Part shown: in pieces, positions 25,401 through 37,400 of the stretch
How positions within the stretch are numbered: position 1 is the first letter of the stretch
Layout: each line of letters starts with the position of its first letter
The notes under the pieces: generated by a model
Database searches by the model: none
Told to the model about the DNA's origin: nothing
What the model saw: the letters and a program-made list of their open reading frames with translations, nothing else
From: Toxotes chatareus
Lineage: Eukaryota > Chordata > Actinopteri > Toxotidae
Direction of reading: 5' to 3'
DNA: 64,000 bases
Assembly (NCBI GenBank): GCA_016801885.1
Contig: CM028884.1
Location: 20,570,864-20,634,863, forward strand
Made by a program: the position numbers and the translations under genes

Positions 25401-28400
25401 AAAAAATTTTTAGCCTCAAAATGTCATAAAAATGGTCATAGTATAGTAAAGGCGTCAAAATCGGCCAAAAAAAATGTCAAAAAATTTTTTAGCCTCAAAA
25501 TGTCATAAAAATGGTCATAGTATAGTAAAAGCGTCAAAATCGGCCAAAAAGTCAAAAAGTCAAAAAATTTTTAGCCTCAAAATGTCATAAAAATGGTCAT
25601 AGTATAGTAAAAGGCGTCAAAAATCGGCCAAAAAAGTCAAAAAAATTTTTAGCCTCAAAATGTCATAAAAATGGTCATAGTATAGTAAAGGCGTCAAAAT
25701 CGGCCAAAAAAAAGTCAAATTTTTTTTTTTAGCTCAAAATGTCATAAAAATGGTCATAGTATAGTAAAGGCGTCAAAATCGGCCAAAAAAAAAAAATTTT
25801 TTAGCCTCAAAATGTCATAAAAATGGTCATAGTATAGTAAAGGCGTCAAAATCGGCCAAAAAAAGTCAAAATGTCATAAAAATTTTTTATTCAAAATCGC
25901 CTCAAAATGTCATAAAAATGGTCATAGTATAGTAAAAAGCGTCAAAATCGGCCAAAAAAAGTCAAAAAAATTTTTTGCCTCAAAATGTCATAAAAATGGT
26001 CATAGTATAGTAAAGTCAAAATCGGCCAAAAAAAATGTCAAAAAAGTTTTTTTTTTAGCCCTCAAAATGTCATAAAAATGGTCATAGTATAGTAAGGCGT
26101 CAAAATCGGCCAAAAAAAGTCAAAAAATTTTTTAGCCTCAAAATGTCATAAAAATGGTCATAGTATAGTAAGGCGTCAAAATCGGCCAAAAAAAAAAAAA
26201 TTTCAAAATTTTTGGTCATAGTATAGCCTCAAAATGTCATAAAAATGGTCATAGTATAGTATAGTATAGTAAGGCAAAATCGGCCAAAAAAAGTCAAAAA
26301 AATTTTTTTTGCCTCAAAATGTCATAAAAATGGTCATAGTATAGTAAGGCGTCAAAATCGGCAAAAAAAAAAAAAAAAATTTAGCCTCAAAATGTCATAA
26401 AAATGGTCATAGTATAGTAAAGGCGTCAAAATCGGCCAAAAAAAAGTCAAAAAAATTTTTAGCCTCAAAATGTCATAAAATGGTCATAGTATAGTAAAGC
26501 GTCAAAATCGGCCAAAAAAAAGTCAAAAAAATTTTTAGCCTCAAAATGTCATAAAATGGTCATAGTATAGTAAAGGCGTCAAAATCGGCCAAAAAGTCAA
26601 AAAAATTTTAAAAATGGTCATCAAAATGTCATAAAAAAAAATCATAGTATAGTAAAAAGCGTCAAAAAATCGTCCAAAAAAAAAAGTCAAATTTTTTTTT
26701 TTTTAGCCTCAAAATGTCATAAAAATGGTCATAGTATAGTAAGGCGTCAAAATCGGCCAAAAAAAAAAGTCAAAAAATTTTTTTACCTCAAAATGTCATA
26801 AAATGGTCATAGTATAGTAAAGGTCAAAATCGGCCAAAAAAAGTCAAAAAATTTTTTAGCCTCAAAATGTCATAAAAATGGTCATAGTATAGTAAGGCGT
26901 CAAAATCGGCCAAAAAAAGTCAAAAAATTTTTAGCCTCAAAATGTCATAAAAATGGTCATAGTATAGTAAGGCGTCAAAATCGGCCAAAAAAAGTCAAAA
27001 AATTTTTAGCCTCAAAATGTCATAAAAATGGTCATAGTATAGTAAGGCGTCAAAATCGGCCAAAAAAAGTCAAAAAAAATTTTTAGCCTCAAAATGTCAT
27101 AAAAATGGTCATAGTATAGTAAGGCGTCAAAATCGGCCAAAAAAAGTCAAAAAATTTTTTTTTTAACCTCAAAATGTCATAAAAATGGTCATAGTATAGT
27201 AAGGCGTCAAAATCGGCCAAAAAAAGTCAAAAAAAATTTTTTTTAGCCTCAAAATGTCATAAAAATGGTCATAGTATAGTAAGGCGTCAAAATCGGCCAA
27301 AAAAAGTCAAAAAAAAATTTTTAGCCTCAAAATGTCATAAAAATGGTCATAGTATAGTAAAGTAAGGCGTCAAAATCGGCCAAAAAAGTCAAAAAAATTT
27401 TTAGCCTCAAAATGTCATAAAATGGTCATAGTATAGTAAGGCGTCAAAATCGGCCAAAAAAGTCAAAAATTTTTTTCAAAATGTCCTCAAAATGTCATAA
27501 AAATGGTCATAGTATAGTAAAAAATGTCAAAAATCGGCCAAAAAAAAAAAAAAAATTTTTTTTGCCTCAAAATGTCATAAAAATGGTCATAGTATAGTAA
27601 AGGCGTCAAAATCGGCCAAAAAAAAGTCAAAAAATTTTTTTTAGCCTCAAAATGTCATAAAAATGGTCATAGTATAGTAAGAGCGTCAAAATCGGCCAAA
27701 AAAAAGTCAAAAAAAAATGTCATAAAATGGTTTTAGCCTCAAAATGTCATAAAATGGTCATAGTATAGTAAGGCGTCCAAATCGGCCAAAAAAAGTCAAA
27801 AAAAAATTTTTTCTTAAAATTTCATAAAAATTATCATAGTATAGTAAGGCATCAAAATCGGCCAAAAAAAGTCAAAAAAATTTTTTCGCCTCAAAATGTC
27901 ATAAAAATGGTCATAGTATAGTAAGGCGTCAAAATCGGCCAAAAAAAGTCAAAAAAATTTTTTTTGCCTCAAAATGTCATAAAAATGGTCATAGTATAGT
28001 AAGGCGTCAAAATCGGCCAAAAAAGTCAAAAAATTTTTTTTTAGCCAAAATGTCATAAAAATGGTCATAGTATAGTAAGGCGCGTCAAAATCGGCCAAAA
28101 AAGTCAAAAAAAATTTTTAGCCTCAAAATGTCATAAAAATGGTCATAGTATAGTAAGGCGTCAAAATCGGCCAAAAAAAGTCAAAAAAATTTTTAGCCTC
28201 AAAATGTCATAAAAATGGTCATAGTATAGTAAAGGCGTCAAAATCGGCAAAAAAGTCAAAAAGTTTTTTTTGCTCAAAATGTCATAAAAATGGTCATAGT
28301 ATAGTAAAAGCGTCAAAATCGGCCAAAAAAAGTCAAAAAAAAGCCTCAAAAATGTCCTCAAAATGTCATAAAAATGGTCATAGTATAGTAAAGGCAAAAA

Positions 28401-31400
28401 AATCGGCCAAAAAAGTCAAAAAAATTTTTAGCCTCAAAATGTCATAAAAATGGTCATAGTATAGTAAGGCGTCAAAATCGGCCAAAAAAAATCAAAAAAT
28501 TTTTTAGCCTCAAAATGTCATAAAAATGGTCATAGTATAGTAAGGCGTCAAAATCGGCCAAAAAAGTCAAATTTTTTTAGCCTCAAAATGTCATAAAAAA
28601 ATGTCATAGTATAGTAAGTAAAGGTCAAAATCGGCCAAAAAAATTCAAAAAAATTTTTTTGCCTCAAAATGTCATAAAAATGGTCATAGTATAGTAAGGC
28701 GTCAAAATCGGCCAAAAAAAGTCAAAATTTTTTTTTGCCTCAAAATGTCATAAAAATGGTCATAGTATAGTAAGGCGTCAAAATCGGCCAAAAAAAGTCA
28801 AAAAAAAATTTTAGCCTCAAAATGTCATAAAAATGGTCATAGTATAGTAAGGCGTCAAAATCGGCCAAAAAAAGTCAAATTTTTTTTTTGCCTCAAAATG
28901 TCATAAAAATGGTCATAGTATAGTAAGGCGTCAAAATCGGCCAAAAAAAGTCAAAAAAATTTTAGCCTCAAAATGTCATAAAAATGGTCATAGTATAGTA
29001 AAGGCGTCAAAATCGGCCAAAAAAGTCAAAAAAATTTTTTTTTGCCTCAAAATGTCATAAAAATGGTCATAGTATAGTAAGGCGTCAAAATCGGCCAAAA
29101 AAAGTCAAAAAATTTTTTGCCTCAAAATGTCATAAAAATGGTCATAGTATAGTAAGGCGTCAAAATCGGCCAAAAAAAAGTCCAAAAAAATTTTTTTCTT
29201 TAAATGTCATAAAAATGGTCATAGTATAGTAAGCCAAAATCGCCAAAAAAAGTCAAAATTTTTTTTGCCTCAAAATGTCATAAAATGGTCATAGTATAGT
29301 AAAGTAAGGCTCAAAATGTCATAAAAAAAAGGTCATAAAATGGTTAGTATAGTCAAAATGTCAAAAGTCAAAATGGTCAAATAAGTAAATGTCATAAAAA
29401 GGCGTCCAAAATCGGCCAAAAAAAGTCAAAAAAAATTTTTGCCTCAAAATGTCATAAAAATGGTCATAGTATAGTAAGGCGTCAAAATCGGCCAAAAAAA
29501 AGTCAAAAAAATTTTTAACCTCAAAATGTCATAAAAATGGTCATAGTATAGTAATGGCGTCAAAATCGGCCAAAAAAGTCAAAAAAAATTTTTTTACGCC
29601 TCAAAATGTCATAAAAATGGTCATAGTATAGTAAAGGCGTCAAAATCGGCCAAAAAAAAGTCAAAAAATTTTTTAGCCTCAAAATGTCATAAAAATGGTC
29701 ATAGTATAGTAAAAAGCGTCAAAATCGGCCAAAAAAAAGTCAAAAAAATTTTTTTTGCCTCAAAATGTCATAAAAATGGTCATAGTATAGTAAAAGGCGT
29801 CAAAATCGGCCAAAAAAAAGTCAAAAAAAAATTTTTAGCCTCAAAATGTCATAAAAATGGTCATAGTATAGTAAAGGCGTCAAAATCGGCCAAAAAAAGT
29901 CAAAAAAAAACGGCCTCAAAATGTCATAAAATGGTCATAGTATAGTAAAATCGGCGTCAAAATCGGCCAAAAAAAAAAATGGTCAAATTTTTTCGGCAAA
30001 AAAAGTCCTCAAAATGTCATAAAAATGGTCATAGTATAGTAAGGCGTCAAAATCGGCCAAAAAAATTCAAAAATTTTTTTTAACTCAAAATGTCATAAAA
30101 ATGGTCATAGTATAGTAAGGCGTCAAAATCGGCCAAAAAAAGTCAAAAAATTTTTTGCCTCAAAATGTCATAAAAATGGTCATAGTATAGTAAGGCGTCA
30201 AAATCGGCCAAAAAAAAGTCAAAAAAATTTTTAGCCTCAAAATGTCATAAAAATGGTCATAGTATAGTAAAAGCGTCAAAATCGGCAAAAAAAGTCAAAA
30301 TCGGCCAAAAAAAGTCAAAAAAAAAAAGTCAAAAAATTTTTGCCTCAAAATGTCATAAAAATGGTCATAGTATAGTAAGGCGTCAAAATCGTCCAAAAAA
30401 AGTCAAAAATTTTTTCAACCTCAAAATGTCATAAAAATGGTCATAGTATAGTAAGGCGTCAAAATCGGCCAAGAAAAGTCAAAAAAATTTTTTAGCCTCA
30501 AAATGTCATAAAAATGGTCATAGTATAGTAAGGCGTCAAAATCGGCCAAAAAAAGTCAAAAAAATTTTTTGCCTCAAAATGTCATAAAAATGGTCATAGT
30601 ATAGTAAGGCGTCAAAATCGGCCAAAAAAGTCAAAAAAATTTTTTAGCCTCAAAATGTCATAAAAATGGTCATAGTATAGTAAGGCGTCAAAATCGGCCA
30701 AGAAAAGTCGAAAAAAATTTTAGCCTCAAAATGTCATAAAAATGGTCATAGTATAGTAAAATCGGCGTCAAAAAAATCGGTCAAAAAAAGTCAAAAAAAG
30801 TCAAAAATTTTTTTTGCTCAAAATGTCATAAAAATGGTCATAGTATAGTAAGGCGTCAAAATCGGCCAAAAAAGTCAAAAAAAAATTTCGCCTCAAAATG
30901 TCATAAAAATGGTCATAGTATAGTAAGGCGTCAAAATCGGCCAAAAAAAGTCAAAAAAATTTTTAGCCTCAAAATGTCATAAAAATGGTCATAGTATAGT
31001 AAGGCGTCAAAATCGGCCAAAAAAAGTCAAAAAAATTTTTTGCCTCAAAATGTCATAAAAATGGTCATAGTATAGTAAAAGCGTCAAAATCGGCCAAAAA
31101 AAGTCAAAAAAATTTTTTGCCTCAAAATGTCATAAAAATGGTCATAGTATAGTAAAGCGTCAAAATCGGCCAAAAAAGTCAAAAATGTCAAAAAATGGTC
31201 ATAGTCAAAATGTCATAAAAATGGTCATAATGTATAGTAAAAAAGTAAAGTCAAAATCGTCCAAAAAAAAGTCAAAAAAGAACGGCCTCAAAATGTCATA
31301 AAAATGGTCATAGTATAGTAAAGTAAGCGTCAAAATCGGCCAAAAAAAGTCAAAAAAATTTTTTTTTTGCCTCAAAATGTCATAAAAATGGTCATAGTAT

Positions 31401-34400
31401 AGTAAGAGCGTCAAAATCGGCCAAAAAAGTCAAAAAATTTTTTTGCCTCAAAAAATGTCATAAAATGGTCATAGTATAGTAAAGAAGCGTCAAAATCGGC
31501 CAAAAAAGTCAAAAAAATTTTAGCCTCAAAATGTCATAAAAATGGTCATAGTATAGTAAAGTAAGCAAAATCGGCCAAAAAAAGTCAAAAAAAACGGCCT
31601 CAAAATGTCATAAAAATGGTCATAGTAGTATAGTAAAGCGCGTCAAAATCGGCCAAAAAAGTCAAAAAATTTTTTTTTTTGCCTCAAAATGTCATAAAAA
31701 TGGTCATAGTATAGTAAAGGCGTCAAAATCGGCCAAAAAAAGTCAAAAAAAAAGAAACTTGCCTCAAAATGTCATAAAAATGGTCATAGTATAGTAAAGG
31801 CGTCAAAATCGGCCAAAAAAAGTCAAAAAAATTTTTGCCTCAAAATGTCATAAAAATGGTCATAGTATAGTAAGGCGTCAAAATCGGCCAAAAAAAAGTC
31901 AAATTTTTTTTGCCTCAAAATGTCATAAAAATGGTCATAGTATAGTAAGGCGTCAAAATCGGCCAAAAAAAGTCAAAAAAATTTTTTGCCTCAAAATGTC
32001 ATAAAAATGGTCATAGTATAGTAAGGCGTCAAAATCGGCCAAAAAAGTCAAAAAAATTTTTGCCTCAAAATGTCATAAAATGGTCATAGTATAGTAAGGC
32101 GTCAAACCAAAAAAAAGTCAAAAAATGTCATAAAAATGGTCATAGTTTTTCAAAAAAATTTTTTTGCCTCAAAATGTCATAAAAATGGTCATAGTATAGT
32201 AAGGCGTCAAAATCGGCCAAAAAAAATCAAATTTTAGAACGGCCTCAAAATGTCATAAAAATGGTCATAGTATAGTAAGGCGTCAAAATCGGCCAAAAAA
32301 AGTCAAAATTTTTTTTTGCCTCAAAATGTCATAAAAATGGTCATAGTATAGTAAGGCGTCAAAATCGGCCACAAAAAGTCAAAAAAAATTTTTAGCCTCA
32401 AAATGTCATAAAATGGTCATAGTATAGTAAGGCGTCAAAATCGGCCAAAAAAAGTCAAATTTTTTTTTTTGCCTCAAAATGTCATAAAAATGGTCATAGT
32501 ATAGTAAGGCGTCAAAATCGGCCAAAAAAAGTCAAAAAAAAAAACGGCCTCAAAATGTCATAAAAATGGTCATAGTATAGTAAGGCGTCAAAATCGGCCA
32601 AAAAAAGTCAAAAAAAAATTTTTGCCTCAAAATGTCATAAAAATGGTCATAGTATAGTAAGGCGTCAAAATCGGCCAAAAAAAGTCAAAAAAAATTTTAG
32701 CCTCAAAATGTCATAAAAATGGTCATAGTATAGTAAAGGCGTCAAAATCGGCCAAAAAAGTCAAAAAATTTTTTTTGCCTCAAAATGTCATAAAAATGGT
32801 CATAGTATAGTAAAGCGTCAAAATCGGCCAAAAAAGTCAAAAAGAACGCCTCAAAATGTCATAAAAATGGTCATAGTATAGTAAGGCGTCAAAATCGGCC
32901 ACAAAAAGTCAAAAAAAATTTTGCCTCAAAATGTCATAAAAATGGTCATAGTATAGTAAGGCGTCAAAATCGGCCAAAAAAAGTCAAATTTTTTTTGCCT
33001 CAAAATGTCATAAAAATGGTCATAGTATAGTAAGGCGTCAAAATCGGCCAAAAAAAGTCAAAAAAATTTTTTGCCTCAAAATGTCATAAAAATGGTCATA
33101 GTATAGTAAGGCGTCAAAATCGGCCAAAAAAGTCAAAAAATTTTTTTTTTGCCTCAAAATGTCATAAAAATGGTCATAGTATAGTAAGGCGTCAAAATCG
33201 GCCACAAAAAGTCAAACCTTTTTTTAGCCTCAAAATGTCATAAAAAAGGTCATAGTATAGTAAGGCGTCAAAATCGGCCAAAAAAAGTCAAAAAATTTTT
33301 TAGCCTCAAAATGTCATAAAAATGGTCATAGTATAGTAAGGCGTCAAAATCGGCCAAAAAAAGTCAAATTTTAGAACGGCCTCAAAATGTCATAAAAATG
33401 GTCATAGTATAGTAAGGCGTCAAAATCGGCCAAAAAAAGTCAAAAAAAATTTAGCCTCAAAATGTCATAAAATGGTCATAGTATAGTAAAAGGCGTCAAA
33501 ATCGTCAAATTTTTTTTAGCCTCAAAATGTCATAAAATGGTCATAGTATAGTAAAAGCGTCAAAATCGGCCAAAAAAGTCAAAAAATTTTACGCCTCAAA
33601 ATGTCATAAAAATGGTCATAGTATAGTAAGGCGTCAAAATCGGCCAAAAAAAGTCAAAAAATTTTTTGCCTCAAAATGTCATAAAAAATGGTCATAGTAT
33701 AGTAAGGCGTCAAAATCGGCCAAAAAAAGTCAAATTTTTTTTTTGCCTCAAAATGTCATAAAAATGGTCATAGTATAGTAAGGCGTCAAAATCGGCCAAA
33801 AAAAGTCAAAAAAATTTTTAGCCTCAAAATGTCATAAAAAAGGTCATAGTATAGTAAGGCGTCAAAATCGGCCAAAAAAAGTCAAATTTTTTTTTGCCTC
33901 AAAATGTCATAAAAATGGTCATAGTATAGTAAGGCGTCAAAATCGGCCAAAAAAGTCAAAATCGCCTCAAAATGTCAAAAAATTTCAAAAAGCCTTTTTT
34001 GCCTCAAAATGTCATAAAAATGGTCATAGTATAGTAAGGCGTCAAAATCGGCCAAAAAAAGTCAAATTTTTTTTTGCCTCAAAATGTCATAAAAATGGTC
34101 ATAGTATAGTAAGGCGTCAAAATCGGCCACAAAAAGTCAAAAAAAATTTTAGCCTCAAAATGTCATAAAAAAGGTCATAGTATAGTAAAAAGCGTCAAAT
34201 CGGCCAAAAAAGTCAAATTTTTTTTTTGCCTCAAAATGTCATAAAAATGGTCATAGTATAGTAAGGCGTCAAAATCGGCCAAAAAAAGTCAAAAAATTTT
34301 TGCCTCAAAATGTCATAAAAATGGTCATAGTATAGTAAGGCGTCAAAATCGGCCAAAAAAGTCAAAAAATTTTTTAGCCTCAAAATGTCATAAAAATGGT

Positions 34401-37400
34401 CATAGTATAGTAAAAAATCGTCAAAATCGGCCAAAAAAAAAGTCAAATTTTTTTTTGCCTCAAAATGTCATAAAAAATGGTCATAGTATAGTAAAAAATC
34501 GGCCAAAAAAGTCAAAATCGGCCAAAAAAGTCAAATTTTTTTTGCCTCAAAATGTCATAAAAAAATGTCATAGTATAGTAAAGGCGTCAAAATCGGCCAA
34601 AAAAAGTCAAAAAAAGAACGGCCTCAAAATGTCATAAAATGGTCATAGTATAGTAAAGGCGTCAAAATCGGCCAAAAAAAGTCAAAAAATTTTTTGCCTC
34701 AAAATGTCATAAAAATGGTCATAGTATAGTAAAGGCGTCAAAATCGGCCAAAAAAAAAAAAAAAAAATTTTAGCCTCAAAATGTCATAAAATGGTCATAG
34801 TATAGTAAAGGCTCAAAATGTCAAAATGTCAAAAAATGGTCATAGTATAGTAAAGGCGTCAAAATCGGCCAAAAAAGTCAAAAAAATTTTTTTGCCTCAA
34901 AATGTCATAAAAATGGTCATAGTATAGTAAGGCGTCAAAATCGGCCAAAAAAAGTCAAATTTTTTTTTTTGCTCAAAATGTCATAAAAATGGTCATAGTA
35001 TAGTAAGGCGTCAAAATCGGCCAAAAAAAGTCAAAAAAAATTTTAGCCTCAAAATGTCATAAAAAAGGTCATAGTATAGTAAGGCGTCAAAATCGGCCAA
35101 AAAAAAAAAATTTTAGCAAATTTTTTATAGTAAAGCGTCAAAATCGGCCAAAAAAGTCAAAATGTCATAAAAATGGTCATAGTATAGTAAGGCGTCAAAA
35201 TCGGCCACAAAAAGTCAAAAAAAATTTTAGCCTCAAAATGTCATAAAAATGGTCATAGTATAGTATAAAATAAAAAGTCAAAAAAAATTTTGCCTCAAAA
35301 TGTCAAAAAAGGTCGGCCAAAAAAAAAAAGTCAAATTTTTTTTGCCTCAAAATGTCATAAAAATGGTCATAGTATAGTAAGGTGTCAAAATCGGCCACAA
35401 AAAGTCAAAAAAATTTTTGCCTCAAAATGTCATAAAAATGGTCATAGTATAGTAAGGCGTGAAAATCGGCCAAAAAAAGTCAAATTTAGAACGGCCTCAA
35501 AATGTCATAAAAATGGTCATAGTATAGTAAAAAGCGTCAAAATCGGCCAAAAAAAAAGTCAAAAAAATTTTTTTTGCCTCAAAATGTCATAAAAAATGGT
35601 CATAGTATAGTAAGGCATCAAAAAAATCGGCCAAAAAGTCAAAAAAATTTTGCCTCAAAATGTCATAAAAATGGTCATAGTATAGTATAGTAAGTAGGCG
35701 TCAAAATCGGCCAAAAAAAGTCAAAAAAGAACGGCCTCAAAATGTCATAAAAAATGGTCATAGTATAGTAAAGCGTCAAAATCGGCAAAAAAAAGTCAAA
35801 TTTTAAAACGGCCTCAAAATGTCATAAAAATGTCATAGTATAGTAGTAAGGCGTCAAAATCGGCCAAAAAAAGTCAAAAAAATTTTTTTTTGCCTCAAAA
35901 TGTCATAAAAAATGGTCATAGTATAGTAAAGCGTCAAAATCGGCCAAAAAAAGTCAAAAAAAATTTTTTGCCTCAAAATGTCATAAAAAGGTCATAGTAT
36001 AGTATAGTAAGGCGTCAAAATCGGCCAAAAAAAGTCAAAAAAATTTTTTTTTGCCTCAAAATGTCATAAAAATGGTCATAGTATAGTAAGGCGTCAAAAT
36101 CGGCCACAAAAAGTCAAAAAAATTTTAGCCTCAAAATGTCATAAAAAAGGTCATAGTATAGTAAGGCGTCAAAATCGGCCAAAAAAAGTCAAATTTTAGA
36201 ACGGCCTCAAAATGTCATAAAAATGGTCATAGTATAGTAAGGCGTCAAAATCGGCCAAAAAAAGTCAAAAAATTTTTTTTTGCCTCAAAATGTCATAAAA
36301 ATGGTCATAGTATAGTAAGGCGTCAAAATCGGCCAAAAAAAGTCAAAAAAATTTTTAGCCTCAAAATGTCATAAAAAATGGTGGTCATAGTATAGTAAAA
36401 AAAGTCAAAAAATTTTTTTTGCCTCAAAATCGGCCAAAAAAGTCAAATTTTTTTTTTTGCCTCAAAATGTCATAAAATGGTCATAGTATAGTAAAAAAGG
36501 CGTCAAAATCGGCCAAAAAAAGTCAAAAAAGAAACGCCTCAAAATGTCATAAAAAAGGTCATAGTATAGTAAGTCGTCAAAATCGGCCAAAAAAGTCAAA
36601 AAAATTTTTGGCCTCAAAATGTCATAAAAATGGTCATAGTATAGTAAAGCGTCAAAATCGGCCAAAAAAGTCACATTTTTTTTGCCTCAAAATGTCATAA
36701 AATGGTCATAGTATAGTATAGTAAGCGTCAAAATCGGCCAAAAAAGTCAAAAAAAATTTTAGCCTCAAAATGTCATAAAAATGGTCATAGTATAGTAAGG
36801 CGTCAAAATCGGCCAAAAAAGTCAAAAAAATTTTTTGCCTCAAAATGTCATAAAAATGGTCATAGTATAGTAAGGCGTCAAAATCGGCCAAAAAAAGTCA
36901 AAAAAAATTTTAGCCTCAAAATGTCATAAAAATGGTCATAGTATAGTAAGGCGTCAAAATCGGCCAAAAAAAAGTCAAAAAAATTTTTTTGCCTCAAAAT
37001 GTCATAAAAATGGTCATAGTATAGTAAGGCGCGTCAAAATCGACCAAAAAAAGTCACATTTTTTTTTTCATAAAACTCAAAATTTAATAAAAAATGCCAA
37101 AAGGTCGTAAGGCTTCAAATGGTCATAGTATAGTAAGGTGTCAAAATCGGCCAAAAAAAGTCATTTTTAGAACGGCCTCAAAATGTCATAAAAATGGTCA
37201 TAGTATAGTAAGGCGTCAAAATCGGCCAAAAAAAGTCAAATTTTTTTTTTGCCTCAAAATGTCATAAAAATGGTCATAGTATAGTAAGGCGTCAAAATCG
37301 GCCAAAAAAAGTCAAAAAAATTTTTTGCCTCAAAATGTCATAAAAAAGGTCATAGTATAGTAAGGCGTCAAAATCGGCCAAAAAAAGTCAAAATTTTTTT

